Assembly: GCF_000214355.1 (NCBI RefSeq) | Contig: NC_015577.1 | Location: 62,001-126,000 of the forward strand | DNA length: 64,000 nt | Source of the DNA: Leadbettera azotonutricia ZAS-9 | GTDB taxonomy: Bacteria; Spirochaetota; Spirochaetia; Treponematales; Breznakiellaceae | Direction: 5' to 3' | Shown: in pieces, positions 15,615 to 25,252 of the stretch | How positions within the stretch are numbered: position 1 is the stretch's first letter | Layout: each line of letters begins with the position of its first letter | Translations under genes and position numbers: made by a program | Notes under the pieces: model-generated | What the model was told of the DNA's origin: nothing | What the model saw: the letters and a program-made list of their open reading frames with translations, nothing else | The model's database searches: none

Positions 15615-17369
15615 ATGGAAACTGCGGAACATAGCGAGATCCCGGCGGAGTTGCCCGGGGGAAGCGGTTCGGATTTTATCAGCGAATTTATCAAAGAGGA
15701 CCTCAAAAGCGGCCGTTTCGGCTATGTGCATACCCGTTTCCCGCCCGAGCCAAACGGCTGGCTCCACATAGGCCACTGCAAAGCTTTCTACATTGATTTC
15801 TCCATGGCCGAGCGTTTCGGCGGCAAGTGCAACCTGCGCTTCGACGATACCAATCCTGAAAAAGAAGATATTTCCTATGTCGAAGCCATCAAGCGGGATG
15901 TTAAATGGATGGGTTACGATTGGGAAGACCGTGAGTATTACGCTTCGGATTACTACGAGTACCTTTACGATTTAGCAGTAAAGATAATAAAAAAAGGCAA
16001 CGCCTATGTGGACGATCTTAGCGACGATGAAATAAGCGAATATCGGGGCACTGCGGTCCCTGACAAGAACAACATTACCATGACCCCTCCGGGGCGCAAC
16101 AGCCCCTACCGGGATCGCAGCGTTGAAGAGAACCTCGATCTTTTTGCCCGCATGAGGACGGGCGAGTTCGCCGACGGCGCCAAAACCCTGCGGGCCAAAA
16201 TCGACATGGCCCATCCCAACCTCCTCCTCCGGGACCCGGTGATGTACCGCATACGCCGGGAGCATCATTACCGCACCAAGGACAAATGGTGCATCTACCC
16301 CATGTACGATTTTCAGCACCCCCTGTCCGACGCCAAGGAGGGGATCACCCATTCACTCTGTTCCCTTGAATACGAGATACACCGGCCCCTTTATGACTGG
16401 TTCATCAAGGAAGCGGAAGTTTTCCCCAGCCGCCAGATTGAATTTGCCCGCCTCAACATGACCCATACGGTGATGAGCAAGCGCTGGCTTCTCCGGCTGG
16501 TGCAGGAAAAGTACGTCTCGGGCTGGGACGATCCCCGCATGCCCACCATCGCGGGCCTGCGCCGCCGGGGCTATACACCCCAGGCCATTCGGAGCTTTGT
16601 GTCCCAGGTGGGCATTGCCAAAACCGATTCCATGGTAGACATCGCCTTCCTCGAATACTGCCTCCGGGAAGATCTCAACAAGACAAGCAGGCGGGTGATG
16701 GCAGTGCTTAAGCCCCTGAAGCTCATTATTGATAACTGGCCTGCGGGCAAAGTTGAGGAACTGGACGCAGTGAACAACCCCGAAGATGAATCTGCCGGAA
16801 CCAGGAAGATTCCCTTTTCGGGCGAACTCTGGATAGAGCGCGAGGATTTTGAAGAAGTCCCGCCGCCCAAATATTTCCGCCTTTATCCGGGCAATTCGGA
16901 ACGTCCCGGAAACAGTGTGCGCCTCCGCTACGGCTACATCGTTACCTGTGTGGGCTGCGACAAGGATGCCTCCGGCAGCATTACCGCGGTTCATTGCGCC
17001 TACGATCCTGATACCAGGGGCGGAAATGCCCCCGACAACAAAAAGGTGAAGAGCACGATACACTGGGTTTCCGCTGCCCACGCCGCTGCCCTGGAGGTCA
17101 GGGTTTACGATAACCTTTTTGCGCCTGAACGGCCCATGGATGTGGAGCCGGGTAAAACCTTTACCGATAACCTTGCGCCCAATTCGCTTGAGGTGATTCC
17201 CTCAGCTTACGGTGAACCCTGTCTGGCCCAGGCCAAAGAAGGAGACCGCTTCCAGTTTGAACGCCTTGGCTACTTTGTGCGCGATCCCGAAACAGGGGAA
17301 GGCGGCAAGCCTGTCTTTAACAAGACCGTTGGCCTCAGGGATACCTGGGCGAAGATTTCCAAAAAGTAA
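15615..17369 (+). CDS. glnS: Glutamine--tRNA ligase
   Basis: A 584-residue class I synthetase that charges tRNA-Gln. The HIGH motif appears in [20 protein letters not shown] near residue 50 and the KMSKS-equivalent is VMSKRWL. The GlnRS-specific DDTNPEKE and the anticodon-binding beta-barrels at the C terminus (from about residue 360) are present, and the length matches bacterial GlnRS. GAGGG before the ATG supports the start. Having GlnRS implies the cell does not rely only on the GatCAB transamidation route for Gln-tRNA. A DUF362 gene follows 37 bases later with its own ribosome site. Confidence 0.95.
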   Translation: METAEHSEIPAELPGGSGSDFISEFIKEDLKSGRFGYVHTRFPPEPNGWLHIGHCKAFYIDFSMAERFGGKCNLRFDDTNPEKEDISYVEAIKRDVKWMGYDWEDREYYASDYYEYLYDLAVKIIKKGNAYVDDLSDDEISEYRGTAVPDKNNITMTPPGRNSPYRDRSVEENLDLFARMRTGEFADGAKTLRAKIDMAHPNLLLRDPVMYRIRREHHYRTKDKWCIYPMYDFQHPLSDAKEGITHSLCSLEYEIHRPLYDWFIKEAEVFPSRQIEFARLNMTHTVMSKRWLLRLVQEKYVSGWDDPRMPTIAGLRRRGYTPQAIRSFVSQVGIAKTDSMVDIAFLEYCLREDLNKTSRRVMAVLKPLKLIIDNWPAGKVEELDAVNNPEDESAGTRKIPFSGELWIEREDFEEVPPPKYFRLYPGNSERPGNSVRLRYGYIVTCVGCDKDASGSITAVHCAYDPDTRGGNAPDNKKVKSTIHWVSAAHAAALEVRVYDNLFAPERPMDVEPGKTFTDNLAPNSLEVIPSAYGEPCLAQAKEGDRFQFERLGYFVRDPETGEGGKPVFNKTVGLRDTWAKISKK

Positions 17370-17406
17370 AATCAAATTTTAAATATTTTTAATAAGGAGT
17401 TAAAGA

Positions 17407-18537
17407 ATGAGTGCATCAAAGGTCTACTTTACAGACATGCGCTGCAAGGTAGGAGAGAGCCTTTTAGTCAAGCTTGACAGGCTTATCTCCAAAGCGGGAA
17501 TCGGAAAAATCGATTTTAACCAGAAGTATGTGGCGATCAAGATCCACTTCGGCGAGCCCGGAAACCTGGCTTTCTTAAGGCCCAATTTTGCGAGGGTAGT
17601 GGCGGATCATATCAAGAGCCTCGGGGGCAAGCCCTTCCTCACGGACTGCAATACCCTCTATGTAGGGCGGCGCAACAACGCCCTTGTCCACATGGACGCG
17701 GCTTTTGAAAATGGATATTCCCCCCTTGCTACGGGTGTTCAGAACATTATCGCCGACGGCCTCAAAGGCACGGACGATGTTGATGTTCCGATAAAAGGCG
17801 GTGTTTATCTTACAGTGGCCCACATAGGCCGGGCCATTATGGACGCCGACATCGTAATATCCCTGAACCACTTCAAGGGACATGAGGGCACCGGCTTTGG
17901 CGGGGCCGTTAAAAACCTGGGCATGGGTTCAGGCAGCCGCGCCGGCAAAATGGCAATGCACAACGACGGCAAGCCCCAGGTAGATCAGAAAGTGTGTACC
18001 GGCTGCAAAGGCTGCGCCAAGTATTGCAATGAAAATGCCATTGTCTTTGGCGAGAATAAAAAAGCCAAAATCGATCACAAAAAGTGCGTAGGCTGCGGAC
18101 GCTGTATCGGAGGCTGTAATTTCCACGCCATTTCCAACGAAAGCGGAAGCAGCAATGACGCCCTCAACTGCAAGATGGCCGAATACGCCAAGGCCGTGCT
18201 TGACGGCAGGCCCAGTTTCCATATCAATGTGGTGAACCAGGTTTCCCCCTATTGCGATTGCCATGGCGAAAGCGATGCTCCGGTTGTCGCCGATATCGGC
18301 ATTTTCGCCAGCTTCGATCCCATAGCCCTGGATAAGGCCTGCATCGACGCAGTGAACGCAGCCCCCGGTATCCAGACCAGTATCCTGGGCGACCGCGAGC
18401 ACAAACACAAAGATTCCCACGGCCACTCCGACCACTTTAAAGACATCCACCCCACTACCGACTGGCGCAGTCAGATTGAGCACGCCGAAAAAATCGGCCT
18501 CGGTTCGGGGACTTATGAATTGGTCACCGTGAAGTAA
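17407..18537 (+). CDS. DUF362 protein with two [4Fe-4S] ferredoxin motifs
   Basis: A 376-residue protein of the DUF362 family, common in anaerobes. The DUF362 core contains IKIHFGEPGNLAFLRP and LNHFKGHEGTGFGGAVKNLG. A bacterial ferredoxin insert (about residues 195-240) has two clusters: CTGCKGCAKYC and CVGCGRCIGGC. The C terminus is His-rich (HKHKDSHGHSDHFKD) and may bind metal. AAGGAG precedes the ATG. The role of the family is not known; electron transfer or Fe-S handling is likely. A bidirectional terminator follows and separates it from the convergent cobamide operon. Confidence 0.85.
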   Translation: MSASKVYFTDMRCKVGESLLVKLDRLISKAGIGKIDFNQKYVAIKIHFGEPGNLAFLRPNFARVVADHIKSLGGKPFLTDCNTLYVGRRNNALVHMDAAFENGYSPLATGVQNIIADGLKGTDDVDVPIKGGVYLTVAHIGRAIMDADIVISLNHFKGHEGTGFGGAVKNLGMGSGSRAGKMAMHNDGKPQVDQKVCTGCKGCAKYCNENAIVFGENKKAKIDHKKCVGCGRCIGGCNFHAISNESGSSNDALNCKMAEYAKAVLDGRPSFHINVVNQVSPYCDCHGESDAPVVADIGIFASFDPIALDKACIDAVNAAPGIQTSILGDREHKHKDSHGHSDHFKDIHPTTDWRSQIEHAEKIGLGSGTYELVTVK

Positions 18538-18550
18538 AATTGGATAAATA

Positions 18551-18584
18551 CAACCCCGCTGCAAGCATGCAAGCAGCGGGGTTG
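18551..18584 (+). terminator. Terminator hairpin between convergent operons
   Basis: A 12-base perfect stem (CAACCCCGCTGC, 18551-18562, with GCAGCGGGGTTG, 18573-18584) and a 10-base loop. It is followed by TTGTTT on the plus strand and TATTTAT on the minus strand, so it can serve both the DUF362 gene and the cobS end of the corrinoid operon. Confidence 0.75.
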
Positions 18585-18626
18585 TTGTTTGGCAGAACTA
18601 TTTTGAATTGCGGCCTTAGATTCAGA

Positions 18627-19439
18627 TCATCTGATATTTAAAAAAACAAACGCCGCCGCAAGATAAAGTATTTCCCCTGTTTCAATAGCCGCTCCCAGGG
18701 CATCCCCCGTGTATCCTCCGATGCCGCGTTTATAAAGCCTTGCATAGAAAAACGCCGTCACCGGTGCAATGATAACAAGGGAAAGCATAATGACCGCTAT
18801 CCGGAGAATTGATAAGCCGGGGACTAAATTCATCAGCGTACAAAAACCAAGGGCAATAAATCCCAAAAGCATGAGCGAGACAAAGGCCCCGAGGACACAG
18901 CGGTATGCTTTGGATTCTTTGGCAAGGGCGCCCAAACCCTTGGAATTGGTAGGAGGCGCCATGCAGGGAATTAGGGCTGCGCTGAAACGGCCGATAATGG
19001 GATAGAAAAAAATAAGCGCGGCGCTGCCGGGAATAAAACCAAAAAGAGAAATGAGAAGGGCTGCCTTTAATGCCAATGCGGCAAAACCTGCAAAAAAACC
19101 GTAAACCCCTATACGGGAATCTTTTAATATAAGCAGGCGCTTTTCTTTATCCACTGTACCGAGAAATGCATCGGCAGTGTCCATAAGGCCGTCGAGGTGA
19201 AATAAATTAAAACAGAAATATTGCATGATCATAATGGTGATAACCGCCAATGCAATATTTGCTTTAATATAATTCATCAAAAATAAAAACAATCCGGATA
19301 AAATCAATCCCAATAAAGCCGGAAATATTCCAATAATGGGCAAATAAAAATCCATCCGGGAAGGATCAAAATTGAATTTGACCTTCACCGGAATACGGGA
19401 AACAAGGGAAAAGACAGACAAGAAGCGGTCGAACATCAA
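18627..19439 (-). CDS. cobS: Adenosylcobinamide-GDP ribazoletransferase (cobamide synthase)
   Basis: A 270-residue membrane enzyme that joins adenosylcobinamide-GDP to alpha-ribazole (phosphate), the last assembly step of the cobamide lower ligand. The family motif HLDGLMDTADAFLG near residue 82 and IPCMAPPTNSKGLGALA near 160 are present, with six or more membrane segments. It overlaps cobT by four bases, so the two are translationally coupled. It is the last gene of the riboswitch-led operon. Together with CobU, CobT and CbiR it lets the cell rebuild imported corrinoids with its own lower base. Confidence 0.95.
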   Translation of the reverse strand: MMFDRFLSVFSLVSRIPVKVKFNFDPSRMDFYLPIIGIFPALLGLILSGLFLFLMNYIKANIALAVITIMIMQYFCFNLFHLDGLMDTADAFLGTVDKEKRLLILKDSRIGVYGFFAGFAALALKAALLISLFGFIPGSAALIFFYPIIGRFSAALIPCMAPPTNSKGLGALAKESKAYRCVLGAFVSLMLLGFIALGFCTLMNLVPGLSILRIAVIMLSLVIIAPVTAFFYARLYKRGIGGYTGDALGAAIETGEILYLAAAFVFLNIR

Positions 19440-20482
19440 TACTTTTCCTCTTGCTTTTCACTGTCCGTAATATGGGCCTCTGAAAAAGAAGCCATATTCC
19501 GCGCAGCCAGCACGCCCAATTCAATGATGTGGCCGCCGATTACCGCTCCTGTTCCTTCGCCAAGGCGCATATCAAGACTCACGATGGGTTCAAGCCCCAT
19601 GCGCTCCAGCGCCGGTTTGTGGCCTGCAACTTTTGAAAGGTGCCCAGCAAAAAGCCAATTTGAAACTTTTGGATTGATCATCCAGGCTATATAGGCGGCG
19701 GAAGTTACCGGGAAACCATCAAGCACACAGCCGATTTTTAAATTTTCAAGTCCCAGGATGAAACCTGTCATCATGGCTAAATCGGAGGAGCCGAGGTTTT
19801 CCAATATGCTCTCGCCTGTTTTTGCAGGATTTCGCCGCTTTACCGAGTCGATAATAATGTGCTTTTTATGATCCAGCATGGGCGCGTCGATGCCTGTCCC
19901 CCTGTCCACCATATCGTTAGGATCGAAACCCGCAGCCACCAGCATGGCGGCTGCGGTACTGGTATTGCCTATTCCGAGATCGCCTATGGCGGTTAGGCCG
20001 TAATTTTTGGCAGCTGCATCGCGGGCAAGGCGTTTCCCCTGCTCTAGGGATTTCTGCAATTCCTCTTTTGTGAGGGCCGACTCTTTATAAAAATTACGGC
20101 TCCCTTTTGTTTCACGGGCCCGAATAAAATTACACAGAGGCTTTAATTCGGAGTCCGGGGGAAATTCATCACCCAGTACACCGGCATCAACGAGATTTAT
20201 TTCCCAATTAGTACCTGTTGCGAGGGCATTAATTCCCGCGCCGCCCCTCAGTATATTTAAAACCATTTGGCGGGTGACCTCCTGGGGGTAAAGTGAAACC
20301 CCTTCGGCTGCAATTCCGTGATCTCCGGCAAATACATAGATACCCTTGTTTTTTATTTCCGGCGGTACTTTACCCTGAATGTCTGCAAGTTTGATGCAGT
20401 AGCCTTCCAATTTTCCAAGGCTGCCCCTGGGCTTGGTAAGATTGTCCAGATGTTTTTCCATTGCCACTTTGATATTTTCCAT
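19436..20482 (-). CDS. cobT: Nicotinate-nucleotide-dimethylbenzimidazole phosphoribosyltransferase
   Basis: A 348-residue CobT that activates the lower-ligand base to alpha-ribazole phosphate using nicotinate mononucleotide. Diagnostic stretches are LTKPRGSLGKLEGYCIKLAD at the N terminus, VFAGDHGIAAEGVSLYPQEV, and GDLGIGNTSTAAAML. The C-terminal LDMRLGEGTGAVIG holds the catalytic Glu. The length is normal. One base separates it from the upstream CbiR-like gene and it overlaps cobS by four. Which base it prefers (dimethylbenzimidazole, adenine or a phenol) cannot be read from the sequence. Confidence 0.95.
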   Translation of the reverse strand: MENIKVAMEKHLDNLTKPRGSLGKLEGYCIKLADIQGKVPPEIKNKGIYVFAGDHGIAAEGVSLYPQEVTRQMVLNILRGGAGINALATGTNWEINLVDAGVLGDEFPPDSELKPLCNFIRARETKGSRNFYKESALTKEELQKSLEQGKRLARDAAAKNYGLTAIGDLGIGNTSTAAAMLVAAGFDPNDMVDRGTGIDAPMLDHKKHIIIDSVKRRNPAKTGESILENLGSSDLAMMTGFILGLENLKIGCVLDGFPVTSAAYIAWMINPKVSNWLFAGHLSKVAGHKPALERMGLEPIVSLDMRLGEGTGAVIGGHIIELGVLAARNMASFSEAHITDSEKQEEKY

Positions 20483-20483
20483 T

Positions 20484-21230
20484 TTATTTCTCCTTCCTTT
20501 CCAATAATAATTTAATTACCCTGAGACTTTCTTCAACTTCTTCCCATGAGAATACTTCGAGGTTTACAAGACCCTGGAATTTTTTTAATAATGGAAATAG
20601 TTCTTTAATCGGGATAGAATCCTCATTTATGGGCCGGTGATCGGGAAGGCGCTTGTCAATCATAGCCTTTTCCCTATCGAGGCCGTGGAGATGAATTTCT
20701 CCAATTTTATTTTGAAATTGATTTAAATAAGCAGAGGGATTTTTTTCTTCAATAAGAAGATGGCCGAAGTCCATGCAGAGGCCTATGTTTGTATTTAAAT
20801 TAGGAAGCAGGGCTTCGAGCAGGCCGGGGTTGGTATTTTCTGCAAGGAACCGGTATTTGCTGGATACATTTTTATATTTTTCCGCCCATGAATTGATAAG
20901 TCCGGCCTGGGCTCTAGCACCGCCTTCCTTGCCGGGGTGAACAATAAAATGCTGAACCAAAGGGGATAATTTTTTTACAAGTTCCTCATGCTCGGGATTT
21001 AATACATCGGGCAGATGTGCGGTAAATATAAAACGATCTTTAAATTTACATATATCTTCAAACTCATCGGTAATATTCTTTTTAATTTCATCGTCATATA
21101 TGAAAAAAAGAAGTTCCACACCGGTTATTTCTTTTTTATCATCAAGAAATCGGAGATTTTCAAGATAAGTACCGGGAATTACCCATGAGGGGACTATTAT
21201 TTTGGGGAAATTGTTTAATAAATATTCCAT
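20484..21230 (-). CDS. cbiR: CbiR-like cobamide-remodelling phosphodiesterase
   Basis: A 248-residue TIM-barrel protein of the AP-endonuclease-2 / xylose isomerase-like superfamily. Metal-ligand segments are visible: FTAHLPD, HFIVHPGKEG, LAENTNPG, MDFGHLL and EIHLHG. A protein of this fold inside a cobU-cobT-cobS operon is what is described for CbiR of Akkermansia, which removes the nucleotide loop of imported cobamides so that a new lower ligand can be fitted. The gene overlaps cobU by one base and precedes cobT by one. A general sugar-phosphate isomerase is the alternative; the operon and the riboswitch favour CbiR. Confidence 0.75.
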   Translation of the reverse strand: MEYLLNNFPKIIVPSWVIPGTYLENLRFLDDKKEITGVELLFFIYDDEIKKNITDEFEDICKFKDRFIFTAHLPDVLNPEHEELVKKLSPLVQHFIVHPGKEGGARAQAGLINSWAEKYKNVSSKYRFLAENTNPGLLEALLPNLNTNIGLCMDFGHLLIEEKNPSAYLNQFQNKIGEIHLHGLDREKAMIDKRLPDHRPINEDSIPIKELFPLLKKFQGLVNLEVFSWEEVEESLRVIKLLLERKEK

Positions 21231-21748
21231 TATTTAACCTTCATGGGGATACCGGAAACCATAAATAAAACACTGTCAGCCGCCATTGCTATTTTCCGGT
21301 TTGCTTCAGCCAAAAGGAGATTGTAATGGCGCGTCATTTCGTCAAAAGGAATATTTCCGAGCCCTGTTTCATTGGTTACAATAATGCAGTCTTTTATTCC
21401 TTTGATAAATGCATCAAGGATGGTGCGGAAATCATCTTCCCGTTTGTAATATATGAGGTTATTTATCCACATAGGTATACAATCGACCACAGCTCTCTGC
21501 CCTGCGGCAATAATCGCCTTATCCAGTTCAATTGTTTCCTCCCTGGTGATAAAAGAACCCGCTCCCGCAAGCCTTGTACGTTCCTCCTGATGTTTTGCAA
21601 TACGCAATTTCATTTCGTTATCCAAAGCTTCGGCTGTGGCAATAAAGGATATGGGTTTATTTGGAGAAGGTTTCCATTCTTTGATCGCAAGATCCAAAGC
21701 ATGGGTCGATTTTCCGGATTTTACACCACCTGTAATTAATATAATCAT
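21230..21748 (-). CDS. cobU: Adenosylcobinamide kinase / guanylyltransferase
   Basis: A 172-residue CobU. The P-loop is TGGVKSGKSTHALDLA near residue 7, then HQEERTR, the DCIPMWINNL stretch and TNETGLGNIPFDEMTRHY. CobU phosphorylates adenosylcobinamide and adds GMP, giving the substrate of CobS. It sits eight bases after the NifK-like gene and is coupled to cbiR, linking the nitrogenase-like genes to the salvage pathway in one transcript. It is close to the usual length for the family (about 180). Confidence 0.95.
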   Translation of the reverse strand: MIILITGGVKSGKSTHALDLAIKEWKPSPNKPISFIATAEALDNEMKLRIAKHQEERTRLAGAGSFITREETIELDKAIIAAGQRAVVDCIPMWINNLIYYKREDDFRTILDAFIKGIKDCIIVTNETGLGNIPFDEMTRHYNLLLAEANRKIAMAADSVLFMVSGIPMKVK

Positions 21749-21756
21749 ATATTCCC

Positions 21757-23088
21757 CTATAAAACGTAACGAAGGCCATTAAGGATCTGTTCCAACAGGA
21801 ACAAAGCGCCCTGATCCCCAAATAAGGTCTTTTCTGTTATGTCCAAATAACCCAATGCGGGCAAGGCTATTTCGATACCGCAGAATTTTTGGCCTTTGTT
21901 TTTTAATTCCAATATGGTATTGCCGTCGCCCAGCAGAATATGGGTTGGCGTTTCAATAACGGAATTGTTAAGCGCCTCAGGGTAATTAATAGTATCCAGA
22001 AATGTTTTGAGCTTTTCTGCAAAAATGGAATCAATCTCATTATTCATCGAAATAGCGGCCGGAATCATTCCCAAATAAGTACAGAGCCATTTAGTTAATG
22101 CGTAAGAAGTAGAAGATTCAGCTTTTATGGAAAAAAAAGCGCCTTTTGGCAGCCCTAAAAGAGAAGAAAAACGCGAGAGAAACATAAAGGCCCTTGCCCG
22201 GGATTGTTCTATACATTCAATGGCCTTATTTGGATCGGCATTGAGAGCCCGGCATATCTGGAGAATAAAGGCTTTTATACTGTCAAATCCAATAGGCGGA
22301 CCTTCATCAAGGCAAATATAGGAGATTCCGAATTGAGTTTCAAGATATAATGCAATTTCTCTTGCATATTCAGGATAAATTATTACATCCAAGGCCGCCT
22401 CTGGTATTTTGCTTAGAATTGTTGTAGTGTCCCCTGCGCCAGGCGCCGCAATTACTTCTATACCGCATAATTCAAGGAGTTTTTTGATTGTTTTGTAATT
22501 CTGCCGATAATATTTTTGATAAATAGTAAGTCCCAATAAATTTACCGTTTTAGGCTTTGCATTCCGCTCATTCATAGGCAGGGTTTCTAAAATTTTAATC
22601 ATGGCCTTTTGAAAACCCACGCCGAAACTGTCAGAAAATCCGGTATTCTCAAGGGAAAAACAGGGGATGCCCCTTAATTTTTCTTCTGCGGGTTTGCGTA
22701 TTGTGCTGTCCAAAAACTGTTCGATGTCGTCACCAATTAAAGCAGCGCCGGGTGAATTAATTACCCCAATTAAGCGGTATTTCTTTTTTGCAGCCGATTC
22801 CAATGTGGATTTAAAAATCCGGGAAAGCTTTTCACCGCTGCCAAAAATATAATCCTGACTATCAAGGTATGTACAAGGTATGCGGGGTTGACCGAAATGA
22901 TTTATTTCCAAATGTTCCAACGGATCGTAGCCCGGATTACGGAGTATCTGGCTGTCCGATATTGCGCTATGATAAAATTTACATCCCGTAGGCCCATTCA
23001 GAATAGTACATGCGTCTCCAATGCCTTCAACTGCAAAAAGAGCGCCTGTAAGGCTGTCAGGAGTAATATTTTCGAAAGAGTTGTTCAT
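21757..23088 (-). CDS. NifK/BchB-like nitrogenase-superfamily subunit
   Basis: A 443-residue component-1 subunit of the nitrogenase superfamily. The start at 23088 has CTGGAGGAAAG upstream and overlaps the fusion gene by 32 bases. Near the N terminus it has DACTILNGPTGCKFY; Cys36 aligns with the middle P-cluster ligand of NifK. The other two NifK cysteine positions are lost: the third segment reads INSPGAALIGDD, with Pro where the ligand Cys would be. The Rossmann-like domains typical of the fold follow. With the three-Cys NifD-like partner this gives a 3+1 ligand pattern, as in dark-operative protochlorophyllide reductase (three from BchN, one from BchB). Substrate unknown. Confidence 0.85.
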   Translation of the reverse strand: MNNSFENITPDSLTGALFAVEGIGDACTILNGPTGCKFYHSAISDSQILRNPGYDPLEHLEINHFGQPRIPCTYLDSQDYIFGSGEKLSRIFKSTLESAAKKKYRLIGVINSPGAALIGDDIEQFLDSTIRKPAEEKLRGIPCFSLENTGFSDSFGVGFQKAMIKILETLPMNERNAKPKTVNLLGLTIYQKYYRQNYKTIKKLLELCGIEVIAAPGAGDTTTILSKIPEAALDVIIYPEYAREIALYLETQFGISYICLDEGPPIGFDSIKAFILQICRALNADPNKAIECIEQSRARAFMFLSRFSSLLGLPKGAFFSIKAESSTSYALTKWLCTYLGMIPAAISMNNEIDSIFAEKLKTFLDTINYPEALNNSVIETPTHILLGDGNTILELKNKGQKFCGIEIALPALGYLDITEKTLFGDQGALFLLEQILNGLRYVL

Positions 23089-25252
23089 CTTTCCTCCAGC
23101 CTTCATTTAAATTCATTTTGAAAAGTTCAGCCCAGCGACGGGCAAATACCAGGCCGCTCATAAACCCGGCAGTAGGACAATAAGGTATGGAATCCATTAT
23201 AACACTTTCATCCTGTTCATTGGAACCGTAATTTGCAAGGAGGAGATCAGGTTTAATCCGATTCAGGTCATTCTGCCTGTTAATATTATTATAATCAAGG
23301 TGAAGTTCATTGATTTTTGAATCAAAAACGGTTTTAAAGCTATTATCCTGTGAATAACTGAGTATTCCTATAAAGGCGATCTCCATTTCAAGATCAATCA
23401 GGGTGCGCAATATCCAGTCAATGTTCTGGTTAAAATTAATGAGCATCACTCTTTTGTTTTTAAGGAGAGGCTTTATACGATCGAGTTCTTCATAATATTT
23501 TTGGCGCTGCTTTTCAAGTATTCCGTTAATTATCTGCTTGTCTTTGTGGAAATATTCTCCCAAGCGTTGCACAAAAATTTCACTTTCTGCAAAACCAACC
23601 GGGAAGGGAAGATCAAAAAACTCTGCATTAAATTCAGAAACAAGAAAATCGCGTATGGTTCTTCCCATATAATCGCCAAACGCGAGGATATTGAGTTTCC
23701 CCTTTTTAAAATTGCGTATTTCTCCGACGGAGCTTTCGCAGATAAAATGGCTGTTAATTGTTATCCCGAGTTCCTCTGTTATTTCTTTTATAAAAACAAA
23801 ACTTTCGGCCCGGGCATTGGTCTCTGATTTTTCAGCCACAATATTGATGGTATTATCCCGGGGACTCACATTTTTATCGATAAGGGAGCGTGCAATCTCC
23901 ATATAGGCGATAATTATTCCCTGTAAATAATCTCCCTGCAGGTTCCCGTCGGTTAATATGGGAATTATACGCGTATTGATATCTTCAAGATCCTTTACGA
24001 ATCCCATATCATCGCCGATAATGCCCGAGGGACAGGTAGTAAGGACAAAAATAATATTCGGCCCCTGCTGCAGAGTGGTTTTGCTTGCCTTTACTTCAAG
24101 TATCTTTTGACGCAGTTCTTCAATACCGCCATAGATCATTACCTTTTCGTTCATTCCCGAAGTTACAACAGGTGGCGCGGAAATATAAGGCAGCACTATG
24201 CCCCGTTCAAGAAGAATACGACGGGAAAAACTTGTAAGGCTTTGAAAGGTAATGTGGGCGCAGCTCTGCGGACCGTGAGCTATGGAGACAGAGTCAGCTA
24301 CCTGGGTTGAAATACTCATGGCCCCTGAAAATGCACAGCCGTGCAAAGGTTCACGGGATACAAGGCTTTTTGAAAAGAAATTCTGTTTGGGCGATGATTT
24401 TTCCGGAACCGCAATTACCGCTTTCGGCGCCGGATGAGAGGCGGGCTTTTTATCCAGTATACGCTCCTCAAGTTCTTCGTCAGAAAGAGGAGAGGCGGGA
24501 TAAAGTTTTTGTCCGCTATAAACCGTATCCGCAAGGGCTGAAAATTGTTCAGCCAGTTCGGAATCCGGGAATTTCTCCATAAGGCAAAGGCCTTCTCTTT
24601 CGCAGTCCGAAAAAAGTTCGCTTCTGGGAAAGCGTGCGACCAGGGGAAGCTTCACCGCGTCGCAGAAACGGTGGACCCGAATATCTTCATCGTCAAGACC
24701 TCGTGAATTGAGGATGATGCCGCCGGCCCTGCCCGCATCCCTGTCGTAATTTTTTAATCCCCGCAGTATGTTATTTGCCGCATAGAGGGACATAAATTCG
24801 CCGGAGCTCACGATGTACACTTTTTCCGCGTATTCCCGCCGTATGGGAACCGCAAACCCTCCGCAGACCACATCGCCCAGCACATCGTAAATCACCGCAT
24901 CGTACTTGTAATCCCTGACACCCAGACGTTCCAAAAATTCAAAACTGGTGAGTATGCCCCGACCCGCGCATCCTACTCCGGGTTCGGGCCCGCCGGATTC
25001 AACACAGTGGACGCCGAAAGATCCTTCGTGGAGAATATCTTCAAGTCTGCATTGATCGGGGCTTTTTTCTTTGAGATAATCCAGCACGGTTGTTATTCTG
25101 CTCCCCCTTAATAAGAGGCGCGTGGAATCGTGCTTTGGATCGCAGCCTACCTGAAGCACTTTAAGGCCTTTTTTCCCCAGGGCGGCGGAGATATTGGCGG
25201 AGATGGTGGATTTACCTATACCGCCTTTTCCGTAAATAGCAAGTTCAGGCAT
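23057..25252 (-). CDS. NifH-NifD-like fusion, nitrogenase-superfamily reductase
   Basis: A 731-residue fusion of an Fe protein and a component-1 subunit. Residues 1-265 are NifH/BchL-like: P-loop GKGGIGKST (8-16), GVGCAGRG with Cys95, and DVLGDVVCGGFA with Cys130, the two ligands of the bridging [4Fe-4S] cluster. A Pro/Lys/Ser-rich linker (about 268-295) follows. Residues from 300 on are NifD/BchN-like: Cys306 (HGCAFSGA), Cys331 (GPQSCAH) and Cys407 (TTCPSGIIGDD) match the three P-cluster-type ligands. The stretches that align with the FeMo-co ligands of NifD carry no Cys or His, so nitrogen fixation is unlikely. It overlaps the ABC ATPase gene by eight bases and its partner by 32. A corrinoid or other tetrapyrrole is the likely class of substrate, by operon context. 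Confidence 0.9.
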   Translation of the reverse strand: MPELAIYGKGGIGKSTISANISAALGKKGLKVLQVGCDPKHDSTRLLLRGSRITTVLDYLKEKSPDQCRLEDILHEGSFGVHCVESGGPEPGVGCAGRGILTSFEFLERLGVRDYKYDAVIYDVLGDVVCGGFAVPIRREYAEKVYIVSSGEFMSLYAANNILRGLKNYDRDAGRAGGIILNSRGLDDEDIRVHRFCDAVKLPLVARFPRSELFSDCEREGLCLMEKFPDSELAEQFSALADTVYSGQKLYPASPLSDEELEERILDKKPASHPAPKAVIAVPEKSSPKQNFFSKSLVSREPLHGCAFSGAMSISTQVADSVSIAHGPQSCAHITFQSLTSFSRRILLERGIVLPYISAPPVVTSGMNEKVMIYGGIEELRQKILEVKASKTTLQQGPNIIFVLTTCPSGIIGDDMGFVKDLEDINTRIIPILTDGNLQGDYLQGIIIAYMEIARSLIDKNVSPRDNTINIVAEKSETNARAESFVFIKEITEELGITINSHFICESSVGEIRNFKKGKLNILAFGDYMGRTIRDFLVSEFNAEFFDLPFPVGFAESEIFVQRLGEYFHKDKQIINGILEKQRQKYYEELDRIKPLLKNKRVMLINFNQNIDWILRTLIDLEMEIAFIGILSYSQDNSFKTVFDSKINELHLDYNNINRQNDLNRIKPDLLLANYGSNEQDESVIMDSIPYCPTAGFMSGLVFARRWAELFKMNLNEGWRKDEQLFRKYYS

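Noticed and set aside
21757-25252. A nitrogen-fixing nitrogenase
   Set aside because: The segments that align with the FeMo-co ligands of NifD (Cys275, His442 in Azotobacter numbering) carry no Cys or His, the NifK-like chain lacks two of three P-cluster cysteines, and no nifEN/nifB genes are near.
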